In this document: piece after piece, positions 35,122-43,463 of the stretch | How positions within the stretch are numbered: the first letter of the stretch is position 1 | Layout: every line of letters begins with the position of its first letter | Source: an uncultured Olsenella sp. | Lineage (GTDB): Bacteria; Actinomycetota; Coriobacteriia; Coriobacteriales; Atopobiaceae | NCBI GenBank assembly: GCA_934660915.1 | Contig: CAKUIF010000001.1 | Location: forward strand, 310,001 to 374,000 | DNA length: 64,000 nt | Direction of reading: 5' to 3' | The notes under the pieces: model-generated | What the model was told of the DNA's origin: nothing | Seen by the model: the letters and a program-made list of their open reading frames with translations, nothing else | Database searches by the model: none | Program-made: the position numbers and the translations under genes

Positions 35122-36224
35122 TAGATGCGGTTCATCTCCGAAAGGACCGAGGCGTACCAAGCCTGCCAGGTGGGCGGACAGTATTTCTGTGCGCCAGCCA
35201 CGGTGAGCTGGCCACCATAGCCCGCAGCCAAGCCGGCGACGTGGTCGCGGATGGCGGTGTCCCAATCAGGCCAACTGACGTTGCCCCAGCCCCAGGCGTT
35301 GTGGGGACGGAAGCACACGGCGCCCTTGGAGCTCTCGATGCAGCTGATGGCAGGCGAGAACCTTGGGTCGACGCCGTAATCCCATGCCGCCTCGGCGAAG
35401 GTCTTGCCGTGGCCGGCTAAGGGCGACCCCGCGAGGTACGCGTCGATGCGCGGGGTCCAATTGTTTACAAAGTTATCCTTCTCCGACCACTCCACGGAAC
35501 CGGAGTTGGTGTTATCGGGCACCTTGACCTCGGTGGTGGTGCCGGAGTTGGTGGTAAAGGTGGGAGCCTGGGTACCGGAGTTGGCCTCCTGCTCCTCGGC
35601 TTCCTTGCGAGCGGCCTCGATGGCCTCGCGGGCTGCCTGCTCCTCGGCCGCCGCCTGCGCCGCGCGCTCGGCCTCAAGCTGTTGGCGGGCCGAAACGGCG
35701 TCGTCCATTGCCTGCTTGGCGCTTTCCGCGTCGGCCTCGGCCTGGGCTTTCTCGGAGCTTAGGGCCTGGCGGGTCTGGTCGAGCTCGGTGCTCATGCTCA
35801 CGAGCTCGTCGATGGCGGTGTTGTTGTACTCGGCCACCGTGTCGAGGTATCGGATGTTGGTGATGACCTCGTTGAAGTCAGAGCTGGAAAGGAGCAGGTC
35901 GATGAGGCCGTTGGTGCCCTGGCGCATCTTGTAGATGGCGCGGATGGACTCGGAGGCCGCCTGCTTTTTTCCGGGGAGCTCGGCCTCGATCTGGGCGATG
36001 CGCTCCTCATTGGCGTCGATCTTTGCCTGGAGCTCGACGACGCGCTGCTGCGCCTCGTCGTAGGCGGCGCCGCTCTCCTCGATACGCTGCTGAAGCGTCG
36101 TGTCGGTCTCGGCAAGGGCCACCTTCGGGCTCGCTGCCAGCGCAAAGCCCGTGGTAGAGGCAACGGCGAGCGCGAGCGGAAGCGCCATGAGGCGGGCGAC
36201 CGGCATGTGTTTTACGTCAGACAA
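35121..36224 (-). CDS. Secreted coiled-coil protein with C-terminal lysozyme/glucosaminidase-like domain
   Basis: An exported 367-residue protein. After a signal segment (about 8-38) comes the same PcsB-like coiled coil as in the downstream gene (LLLSSSDFNEVITNIRYL), a long Ala/Glu-rich helix, a Thr-rich linker, and a C-terminal lysozyme-fold domain with candidate catalytic Glu in SCIESSKGA and a conserved HNAWGWG. I use TTG 36224, with GAAGG upstream; ATG 36206 is possible. The two-gene pair likely makes cooperating cell-wall hydrolases. Confidence 0.82.
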   Translation of the reverse strand: MSDVKHMPVARLMALPLALAVASTTGFALAASPKVALAETDTTLQQRIEESGAAYDEAQQRVVELQAKIDANEERIAQIEAELPGKKQAASESIRAIYKMRQGTNGLIDLLLSSSDFNEVITNIRYLDTVAEYNNTAIDELVSMSTELDQTRQALSSEKAQAEADAESAKQAMDDAVSARQQLEAERAAQAAAEEQAAREAIEAARKEAEEQEANSGTQAPTFTTNSGTTTEVKVPDNTNSGSVEWSEKDNFVNNWTPRIDAYLAGSPLAGHGKTFAEAAWDYGVDPRFSPAISCIESSKGAVCFRPHNAWGWGNVSWPDWDTAIRDHVAGLAAGYGGQLTVAGAQKYCPPTWQAWYASVLSEMNRI

Positions 36225-36455
36225 GCGTTGGCCTTCGTGTCCGGGTTCCCAGAATAGAGCCGGGCTTTCGGTAAAAAACTAACCCCAACACTATACCTTT
36301 ACTTGAGGGTTAACACTATTAATCCACCTATAGGGGCCGCCAACGGGGATTATGCGCCTGCGGGCGTGGTTTTTCGTTGCCTTCGCGCCCGTGTCGGCGT
36401 GAAGGCACCACCCGCTGCCGCAAAGTGGATGGGCACTCAACCACAAGGAGGAGTT

Positions 36456-37403
36456 TTGAACTTCATAGAGCTCATTAAGGCCGCCGTCTTCGGCGTCGTC
36501 GAGGGCATCACCGAATGGCTGCCTGTCTCGTCGACCGGCCACATGCTGCTGCTCAACCAGTTTCTGACCATGAACGTGTCGGACGACTTCTGGAACATGT
36601 TCCTCGTCGTCATTCAGCTCGGCGCCATCCTGGCCGTCTGCGTGATCTTCTTCCGCCAGCTCAATCCCTTCTCGCCGAGCAAGACAGGCTTCGAGAAGCG
36701 CCAGACCTGGGCGCTGTGGGGAAAGACCATCGTCGCCTGCATCCCCGCCGCCGTCATCGGCATCCCGCTCGACGACTGGATGGAGGAGCACCTCGGGAGT
36801 CCCTTCGTCGTGGCAGCCGCCCTCATCGTCTACGGCATCGCCTTCATCGTGATCGAGAACGCGCGAGAGGAGAAGGCCTCGTCGTCGCTGCCCGGCACGG
36901 GCACCGGTCAGCTGCGCCCGGCGCCCAAGCACTTCGCTGTGACGGCCACGACCGCCGAGATCGCGACCCGCTCCGAGCTCGCCGACGCCGACGCGCGCAT
37001 CCAGGACGTCCACGAGCTCGACTGGAAGACCGCCATCGGCATCGGCCTTTTCCAGGTGCTCTCGATGGTCCCCGGCACTTCTCGCTCCGGCTCCACCATC
37101 ATCGGCGGCCTTCTGCTCGGCTGCTCCCGCACAGCGGTTGCCGAGTTCACGTTCTACCTCGCCATCCCCGTGATGTTCGGCGCCTCGGGCCTGCGCCTGG
37201 TCAAGTTCTTCCTCAAGGGCAACGCCTTCGCCGCCGGCGAGACCGCCATCCTGCTCGTAGGCTGCATCGTGGCGTTCGTCGTCTCGCTGCTCGTGATTCG
37301 CTTCCTCATGAGCTTCATCCGCAAGCACGACTTCAAGCCGTTCGGCTGGTACCGCATCGTCCTCGGCGTCGTCGTCATCGCGTACTTCGCGCTCTTCGCG
37401 TAG
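36456..37403 (+). CDS. uppP: Undecaprenyl-diphosphatase
   Basis: Integral membrane phosphatase (315 residues) that recycles undecaprenyl pyrophosphate to the monophosphate carrier for cell-wall synthesis. Both catalytic regions are present: VEGITEWLPVSSTGH (about 15-29) and the PGTSRSGSTI loop near 210. I choose TTG 36456 because AAGGAGGAG lies directly upstream; ATG 36429 would place that site inside the gene. A middle insertion (about 140-190) is longer than in E. coli BacA. Confidence 0.95.
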   Translation: MNFIELIKAAVFGVVEGITEWLPVSSTGHMLLLNQFLTMNVSDDFWNMFLVVIQLGAILAVCVIFFRQLNPFSPSKTGFEKRQTWALWGKTIVACIPAAVIGIPLDDWMEEHLGSPFVVAAALIVYGIAFIVIENAREEKASSSLPGTGTGQLRPAPKHFAVTATTAEIATRSELADADARIQDVHELDWKTAIGIGLFQVLSMVPGTSRSGSTIIGGLLLGCSRTAVAEFTFYLAIPVMFGASGLRLVKFFLKGNAFAAGETAILLVGCIVAFVVSLLVIRFLMSFIRKHDFKPFGWYRIVLGVVVIAYFALFA

Positions 37404-37460
37404 CGGCGGCTGACCGCGCGCTTCTTGCCGGCGGCGCATCTCCACCTATCCGCGCACATA

Positions 37461-37528
37461 AGCTCCCTCCTGTTTGGCCCGTTTTCGCCCCTTTTTGGGC
37501 GCATGAATGGGTCAAACAGGAGGGAGCT
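37461..37528. repeat. 68-bp palindrome (family III), copy 1
   Basis: Outer arms AGCTCCCTCCTGTTT / AAACAGGAGGGAGCT with an inner CGCCCC...GGGCG stem. It is followed by CTCTTTTATT, so on the plus strand it could terminate uppP. A 66/68 identical copy lies at 38659-38726, beyond the nuclease-like gene, in the same orientation. Confidence 0.9.
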
Positions 37529-37608
37529 CTTTTATTCCGCGCGCAGGGGATTCAAAGCCGCCCTCACTGGGGAGAATTACCCTCACCACTTCGGGGAGGG
37601 AGGACATC

Positions 37609-38640
37609 GTGTCGGCAAAGATGGACCGTGACGTGCAGTGCCTGATCCACGAGGCGAGCTGCAGGGATTCCTGCGCCGTCTCGTTCAACAGGAACTACGA
37701 GCGTGTGATGCAGCGAAGGGTGGACGCCGGGACGCTCGTCTCTCCCCTCCCGCGCCTCTACGCCGATGCCCAAAGATGGTCGGAGCTCAACCCGGCCGAG
37801 CGACGGATCCGGGTCATGCACGGGATGCGCGACTTCCACGACGATTGGGTCTACTCCGGCACCTCGGCCGCCGTCGCCCATGGGCTCTCCGTCTCGCACA
37901 GGCATATCGGGCCGCTCGAGATCGCCGATGCCCACGGCGGCAGGCGCCGCTACCACGGCCGCGTCCTCACCCGATACGTCAAAGACGACGAGTCGGAGAT
38001 CGCGTCGTATGTCTACGCGACTTCTTTGCCCAGAACCGTCTTCGACTGCGCCCGCGACCTGCCGCTGCGCGACGCGCTGGCGGTTGCGGACTCCGCATTG
38101 GCCACGGGCAGGATTACTAGGCAGCAGCTCATCGACTATGTCGACACCTCGCCGGAAGAATGCATCGGGATTGAGCGAGCTCGACTCGTGGCGAGGCTCG
38201 CCGACGGCCGCGCCGGAAGCGGCGGAGAGTCGATTGCCCGAGCCGCCATGTACGAGCTCGGCTTTGCCTTGCCCGATCTCCAGGCAGAGGTCTGCGACCC
38301 GATCTCGCGGCGTTCGTACTTCGTCGATTTCAAGTGGGAGCTCCCGGGCAGCGGCATCGTCTACGGCGAGCTCGATGGGGCCGAGAAGTACGCGAATCAG
38401 CAGATGAACGGCAACCGAGGCGCATTGTCGAAGCTGCGGGAGGAGCGCAGGCGCGAATCGAGGATCAGCATCGAGGGAAACCCCATCGTGCGTTTCTCGG
38501 TGGAGGACGTAAACGACGCCCAGCTATTCGATAGGCTGCTGTCCACGTTCGGTGTGCCGAGGGTGCGAGAGCCGATCATCCACATTGGGGATGCGCCGGA
38601 GCGCGTCGAGGTGCCGCTTGAGGCGTATGGGCTTGGGTAG
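37609..38640 (+). CDS. AbiEi-like winged helix plus DUF559/PD-(D/E)XK-like protein, repeat-bracketed (copy B)
   Basis: A 343-residue protein. The N-terminal 125 residues look like an AbiEi-type antitoxin domain with winged helix (VYSGTSAAVAHGLSVS). The middle is helical (PLRDALAVADSALATGRI). The C-terminal nuclease-like core has Glu207 (SGGES), YFVDFKW (Asp240) and YGELDG (Glu254), the order expected of DUF559/Vsr-like PD-(D/E)XK folds. GTG 37609 follows GGAGGG with five-base spacing; ATG 37621 is an alternative. No partner toxin gene is adjacent. Its length and domain order match the gene at 26524-27552, and both are bracketed by repeat pairs. Confidence 0.75.
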   Translation: MSAKMDRDVQCLIHEASCRDSCAVSFNRNYERVMQRRVDAGTLVSPLPRLYADAQRWSELNPAERRIRVMHGMRDFHDDWVYSGTSAAVAHGLSVSHRHIGPLEIADAHGGRRRYHGRVLTRYVKDDESEIASYVYATSLPRTVFDCARDLPLRDALAVADSALATGRITRQQLIDYVDTSPEECIGIERARLVARLADGRAGSGGESIARAAMYELGFALPDLQAEVCDPISRRSYFVDFKWELPGSGIVYGELDGAEKYANQQMNGNRGALSKLREERRRESRISIEGNPIVRFSVEDVNDAQLFDRLLSTFGVPRVREPIIHIGDAPERVEVPLEAYGLG

Positions 38641-38658
38641 GGGCCGTCGGAATAGCCG

Positions 38659-38726
38659 AGCTCCCTCCTGTTTGGCCCGTTTACGCCCCTTTTTGGGCGC
38701 ATAAATGGGTCAAACAGGAGGGAGCT
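38659..38726. repeat. 68-bp palindrome (family III), copy 2
   Basis: Begins 18 bases after the stop of the nuclease-like gene. It differs from copy 1 at two positions, and both changes improve pairing between the arms. It lacks a clear T-run on either side, so a pure terminator role is less convincing than for copy 1. Confidence 0.9.
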
Positions 38727-38779
38727 CCGATTTGGAAAGAAGGACGCTGGAAAGAAGTGCCTCTGCTCGAAGCGCGGCG

Positions 38780-39700
38780 CTACGCTGTGAGGTACACCAT
38801 CGCGAGGATCATCGCGAAGCCGACGAAGTCGGTGGGCGAAAGGCTCGTGCCGAGGAAGACCACAGTCGAGATGGTCGCCGCGATGGGCTCGGCGGTGCCG
38901 AGCAGCGACGCGCGCATCGGGCCAGCATCCTGGGCACCCTGCAGATAGAGCGTATAGCTCCCGAAGGTGCCGACCACCACGGCGAAGGCGATCGCCGCGA
39001 TCGCGGCGCCATCGAGCACGGGCATGTGCTCCCACGGGCGGTAGACGACCAGCAGCGTGATTCCCGAGACCAAAAAAGCCAATCCATTCACGGTGAAGTT
39101 GCCCCAGCGCTTCATCGTCTGCGCCGGGAGGATGGCGAGCACCGCGGCAGACGCCGCGCACGTAAGGCCCCAAACGAGGCCCATAAAGGGAAGGCTGAGC
39201 TGGCTCGGATCGCCGCCTGTGGCAATGAGAAAGGTGCCGACGAACGCAAGCGTAAGGCCGATCGCCTCTTTGGGGGACGGGGCCCGGCGGCCGCGCAGGC
39301 AGGTCCACGCAAGGACAAGGCCCATGCCGAGGCTCTGCATGATGGTCGCCGTGGCCGAGCTCGTCCAGTTGATGGCCTGGAGGTAGGAGATCTGCGAGAA
39401 GAGAATCGCGCCGAAGGCGACGACGACGATCTCAAGCATGCCGCGGCGGTCGCGCACGACGCCGACAATCTGCTGCCTGCCCTTAGATGTTGCAGCCGCG
39501 GCAGCAAGGAACAGCCAGCACGCGGTGAGCTCACGGATGCATGCGAGCCACAGCGGGTCGATGGAGTAGGTCCGCATAAGCCAGCTCTGTACCGTGCCGT
39601 TGACGCCCCACAGCGCGGCGCCCACGATGATGCCCACGATGCCGCGGCGAACGCGCGCGTGGTCCTCGGCGGTCTTTGTTTGATCAGGCTGGTCGGACAT
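38780..39700 (-). CDS. EamA/DMT-family transporter
   Basis: A ten-helix drug/metabolite transporter (306 residues) with two EamA repeats: GIIVGAALWGVNGTVQSWLM at the start and LWGLTCAASAAVLAILP mid-way. The substrate is unknown; relatives export amino acids or metabolites. ATG 39700 follows AGGAG. It reads divergently from the M16C protease gene. Confidence 0.9.
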   Translation of the reverse strand: MSDQPDQTKTAEDHARVRRGIVGIIVGAALWGVNGTVQSWLMRTYSIDPLWLACIRELTACWLFLAAAAATSKGRQQIVGVVRDRRGMLEIVVVAFGAILFSQISYLQAINWTSSATATIMQSLGMGLVLAWTCLRGRRAPSPKEAIGLTLAFVGTFLIATGGDPSQLSLPFMGLVWGLTCAASAAVLAILPAQTMKRWGNFTVNGLAFLVSGITLLVVYRPWEHMPVLDGAAIAAIAFAVVVGTFGSYTLYLQGAQDAGPMRASLLGTAEPIAATISTVVFLGTSLSPTDFVGFAMILAMVYLTA

Positions 39701-39794
39701 GTTTCAACTCCTGTTCGCAATCGGCTCAGATAGGGTAACACCCTTATGTCTGCGGTATCCTTCGAATATAAAAAATACGAGCAAAAGGAGCATT

Positions 39795-42728
39795 ATGGCA
39801 AAGAAGGACAACTTGTCCCCCGACGCGGCGCTCGCCGTGGGAACGGGCCATTCCGGGTTTATCGTCGAGCACGTCGAGGCGGTCCGCGAGATCGGCGGCC
39901 AAGCCTATATCATGCGCCACGAGGCCACGGGCGCTCGCCTGATGTGGCTCGCCAACGACGACGCGAACAAGTCCTTCTCCATAGCGTTCAAGACCCCGCC
40001 CGCCGACGATACCGGCGTGTTCCACATCCTCGAGCACTCGGTGCTGTGCGGCTCGGACGCTTACCCCGTCAAGGAGCCCTTCGTCAACCTGCTCAAGACG
40101 AGCATGCAGACCTTCCTGAACGCGCTCACCTTCCCCGACAAGACGATGTACCCCGTGGCGTCGACGAACACGGCCGACCTCGAGAACCTCATGGGCGTCT
40201 ACCTCGACGCCGTCCTGCACCCGGCGATTTACAACCGCCCCCGCATCTTTGAGCAGGAGGGCTGGCACCTCGAGGTCGAGGGTGAGGGAGCGGACGCGCG
40301 CCTTTCTTACAACGGCGTCGTGTTCAACGAGATGAAGGGCGCGCTCTCCGACCCGGACGACGTTCTCTACCAGTCGCTTTCCAGCGCGCTGTTCCCCGAC
40401 ACCGCCTACGGCTTCGAGTCGGGCGGCAACCCCCGCGCCATCCCCGGTCTCACCTACAACAAGTTCCTCGAGACCCACGCGCGCCACTACGACCTCGCCA
40501 ACAGCTACACCGTGCTCTACGGCGACCTCGACATCGAGCGCGAGCTCGCCTTCGTCGATAAGCGCTTTACCGAGGCCTGCCGCCGAGACGCCGGCGCCCC
40601 GAATCCGCTTACGCTGCAGGCGCCCGTCGCGCCCGAGCGCCGCGTCGTCAGGATGGCCACGGCCGAGAGCAACGCCGAGGTCGGCGTGAGCTACGTGATC
40701 GGCACCGCCGCCGACCGTGCGCGTATGCTCGCGGTCGACGTCCTTCTTGACGCCTTGACCGGGTCGAACGAGTCGCCGCTTAAACGCGCCGTCATGGACG
40801 CCGGCCTTGCCGACGACTTCGAGGCGACCCTCATCGACGGCGTCCTGCAGCCGCAGGCCATGTTCACGCTGAAGGGCGTTCGCCCGGGGCGGGCCGGCGA
40901 GTTCCGTGCGCTGCTCGAGGACGAGTGCCGACGCCTCGCCGAGGACGGCATCCCGCGCGAGAAGCTCGCGGCGGCGCTGGCACAGGCCGAGTTCAACCTG
41001 CGCGAGGGCGACTGGGGCGGCTACCCCGACGGCGTCGCGCTGAGCATGACGGCAATGTCGTCGTGGCTCTACGACGACGAGCATCCGCTCGACTACGTCC
41101 ACTACGAGGAAGCGCTCGCCGAGGTCAAGGGCATGCTCAACGGCGGCGGCTTCGAGCAGCTCCTGCGCGAGCTCGTCTGCGAGAGCCGCCACAGCGCCGA
41201 GGTGGAGCTCTTGCCCGTGGAGGGAGGCGACGCGGCCGACGAGCAGGCCGAGCTCGCGGACAAGCGCGCCCAGATGAGCGATGGCGAACTCGCTGCCGTC
41301 GCCTCCGAGGTTGCCGCCCTCCGCGCCGAGCAGGAGGCCCCGGACTCGCCCGAGGCGCTCGCGACGCTGCCGCAGCTCCACGTCGCAGACATCGAGGACC
41401 CGGCGCCCGAGCCGGACGCCCCCGTGGTCGAGGCGCCGCTGCCCTGCATCGCGCACGAGCTCGAAACCCACGGGATCGCCTACGTGTACCACTACTTCGA
41501 CCTGCGCCGCTGCACGGCAGACGAGCTCCCCTACGTCGGGCTTCTTTCCGACTTGCTGGGCAAGCTCGATACGCGCGAGCACTCCGCGTCCGACCTCGAC
41601 ACCCTCGTCGAGACGAACCTCGGCGGGTTGGACTTCTTTGTGGAGACCTACGCGCCCAAAGACGACCTTGCGGCCGCCGTGCCCACCTTCGTCGTGGGCG
41701 CCTCCGCGCTCTCCGACAAGGTCGAGCGCCTGGCCGACATCCCGCGCGAGGTGTGGGGCGCCACCGACTTCACCGACCTCGACGACATCCGCGACATCCT
41801 CACGCAGCGCAAGATCGCGCTCGAGCAGTACTTCGTGAGCTCCGGCCACGCCGCGGGCATCCAGCGCGCCAGCACGTACTTCTCGGCAGCCGCCAAGGCG
41901 AGCGGACTTATGGGCGGCATCGACTTCTACCTGTTCCTGCGCGAGCTTTTGACCAACTGGGACGAGCGCAAGGACGATCTGTCCGCCAAGCTCGCCGAGC
42001 TCTGCGAGCGCGTGTTCACCGCAGACGAGGTCACGGTGAGCTTCATCGGCACCGCCACCGACCGCAAGCGCTTCTGGGCCGCCGCCGGCGACCTCGGGCT
42101 ACCGAAGGCCGGCAAGAAGGCCACCCACGTCCTCGACGTCCAGGCCGCGGGCGCGCGCAACGAGGGCTTCTCGATTCCGTCGAACGTGAGCTACGTCACG
42201 CGCGCGACCGCGCCGTCCGCCGCCGATGTCGGCACCGCAGGTTGCTGGCACGTGGCCACACGCGCGATCACCTACGATTACCTGTGGAACGAGGTCCGCG
42301 TCAAGGGCGGCGCGTACGGTACCGGTTTCCGTCGCGGCGACGCAGGCGCGCGCTCCTTCTGGTCGTTCCGCGACCCGGCAATCAACGCGACCCTTGAGCG
42401 CTACGACGGCTGCGCGGCGTGGCTCGCCGACTGGGACGGCAGCGAGGACGAGCTCGCGGGCTACGTCGTGAGCACCGTCGCCGCCCACGACGCGCCGGCA
42501 AAGCCCCGCGCCCTCGCCCGCCGACAGGACATCGCCCGATTCAACCAAAAAGAGCCCGGCTGGCGCGACAAGGTCCGCGCCCAGGAGCTCGCCGTGACCG
42601 CCGACGATATCCGCGCGCTCGCCGCGGCGCTCGCCGACAAGGAGCCCGCGACCGGCGTCTGCGTGTTCGGCGGGGCCGATGCACTTGAGGCCAGCTCGCT
42701 CGACCTCGACGTCACGCCCCTCTGCTAG
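39795..42728 (+). CDS. M16C-family zinc metallopeptidase (presequence protease/Cym1-like)
   Basis: A 977-residue clan ME peptidase. The inverted zinc motif HxxEH is HILEH at 77-81, and the family context GVFHILEHSVLCGSDAYPVKEPF is that of the M16C presequence proteases. The M16C-associated domain and the C-terminal M16 half, with GGAYGTGFR, are present. Such enzymes degrade short peptides in a closed chamber. ATG 39795 follows AAAGGAG. Two other candidate starts upstream give no conserved extension. Confidence 0.92.
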   Translation: MAKKDNLSPDAALAVGTGHSGFIVEHVEAVREIGGQAYIMRHEATGARLMWLANDDANKSFSIAFKTPPADDTGVFHILEHSVLCGSDAYPVKEPFVNLLKTSMQTFLNALTFPDKTMYPVASTNTADLENLMGVYLDAVLHPAIYNRPRIFEQEGWHLEVEGEGADARLSYNGVVFNEMKGALSDPDDVLYQSLSSALFPDTAYGFESGGNPRAIPGLTYNKFLETHARHYDLANSYTVLYGDLDIERELAFVDKRFTEACRRDAGAPNPLTLQAPVAPERRVVRMATAESNAEVGVSYVIGTAADRARMLAVDVLLDALTGSNESPLKRAVMDAGLADDFEATLIDGVLQPQAMFTLKGVRPGRAGEFRALLEDECRRLAEDGIPREKLAAALAQAEFNLREGDWGGYPDGVALSMTAMSSWLYDDEHPLDYVHYEEALAEVKGMLNGGGFEQLLRELVCESRHSAEVELLPVEGGDAADEQAELADKRAQMSDGELAAVASEVAALRAEQEAPDSPEALATLPQLHVADIEDPAPEPDAPVVEAPLPCIAHELETHGIAYVYHYFDLRRCTADELPYVGLLSDLLGKLDTREHSASDLDTLVETNLGGLDFFVETYAPKDDLAAAVPTFVVGASALSDKVERLADIPREVWGATDFTDLDDIRDILTQRKIALEQYFVSSGHAAGIQRASTYFSAAAKASGLMGGIDFYLFLRELLTNWDERKDDLSAKLAELCERVFTADEVTVSFIGTATDRKRFWAAAGDLGLPKAGKKATHVLDVQAAGARNEGFSIPSNVSYVTRATAPSAADVGTAGCWHVATRAITYDYLWNEVRVKGGAYGTGFRRGDAGARSFWSFRDPAINATLERYDGCAAWLADWDGSEDELAGYVVSTVAAHDAPAKPRALARRQDIARFNQKEPGWRDKVRAQELAVTADDIRALAAALADKEPATGVCVFGGADALEASSLDLDVTPLC

Positions 42729-42761
42729 GCGATCCGCCCGTCGAGGCAGGCATTTGGAAAA

Positions 42762-42799
42762 AAGGTCCCGAGCCGCTGAGGTTGGCGGCTCGGGACCTT
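42762..42799. terminator. Terminator after the M16C protease gene
   Basis: A 15-bp stem AAGGTCCCGAGCCGC / GCGGCTCGGGACCTT followed by CTTTGT on the plus strand. Confidence 0.8.
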
Positions 42800-42838
42800 C
42801 TTTGTGGCTCATCGTTCAGTGCCCAGACAGGCAAAAAT

Positions 42839-42870
42839 GACTGCCAAATCAGACAGGCTGAATTAGCAGG
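42839..42870. repeat. Partial copy of family I repeat overlapping a gene end
   Basis: GACTGCCAAATCAGACAGGC is shared exactly with 900-919, and the match continues imperfectly to 42870. It contains the stop codon (42849-42851) and the last six or so codons of the nitroreductase gene. Confidence 0.75.
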
Positions 42871-43448
42871 TCAGAGAGGGAGAGCTTGGGAACGTGGTGG
42901 GAGCCGTCGGGCTCGCGCCAATAGACGAGGCCGTGGTCGGTCGTCGAAGGCTCGAGCACGACCTTCTCGGCGCGAGGGCCGAGCGCGATGACCATCGAGA
43001 CGGCATAGCCGGACTCGGCAAGGCCCAGGTCGTCGGCCAGGCTCGCGTCGTAGCTCTTGTGCATGCAGGCGCCGAGGCCGCGCGTCGCGGCGGCGAGCAC
43101 GATGGACTGGCTCGCGATGCCGGTATCGATCAGGCGGATCGGGTTGGCGGCGAGCTTTTCCGGCAGGCACACGACGATGTAGCCGCCCGGGCGCTCGCCC
43201 GGCTCCGGGCCATCCCAGTCCTTGAGGGCACCGGCCCAGTGGAGGTGCGTAAAGACCGCCTGAGCCGCGTCCGCGTCGTCTGCGCTCACGACGCGGAAAC
43301 GCAGAAGCTGCATGTTGTTGCCGCACGGGGAAAGACGCGCCGCGTCCACAAGCTCGCGGAGCACGTCCTCAGACACCGACTCGCCGCTGTAGCGGCGGTA
43401 TGTGCGCGCGCCCTCGATAAGCTCGTGGAAATCGTTCGGATCGATCAC
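42849..43448 (-). CDS. Nitroreductase family protein
   Basis: An FMN-dependent oxidoreductase of 199 residues. The N-terminal RTYRRYSGESVSEDVLRELV and AARLSPCGNNMQ match FMN-binding motifs of the family, and AAATRGLGACMHKSY is also typical. The natural substrate is unknown. GTG 43448 follows AGAGGTG. It is the last gene of the tmk-holB-ricT transcription unit, with 15 bases between. Its final codons lie inside a family I repeat. Confidence 0.88.
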   Translation of the reverse strand: MIDPNDFHELIEGARTYRRYSGESVSEDVLRELVDAARLSPCGNNMQLLRFRVVSADDADAAQAVFTHLHWAGALKDWDGPEPGERPGGYIVVCLPEKLAANPIRLIDTGIASQSIVLAAATRGLGACMHKSYDASLADDLGLAESGYAVSMVIALGPRAEKVVLEPSTTDHGLVYWREPDGSHHVPKLSLSDLLIQPV

Positions 43449-43463
43449 TTGAGCACCTCTTCC

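Noticed and set aside
37609..38640. Classical AbiE type IV toxin-antitoxin pair
   Set aside because: There is an AbiEi-like domain but no adjacent AbiEii nucleotidyltransferase gene.
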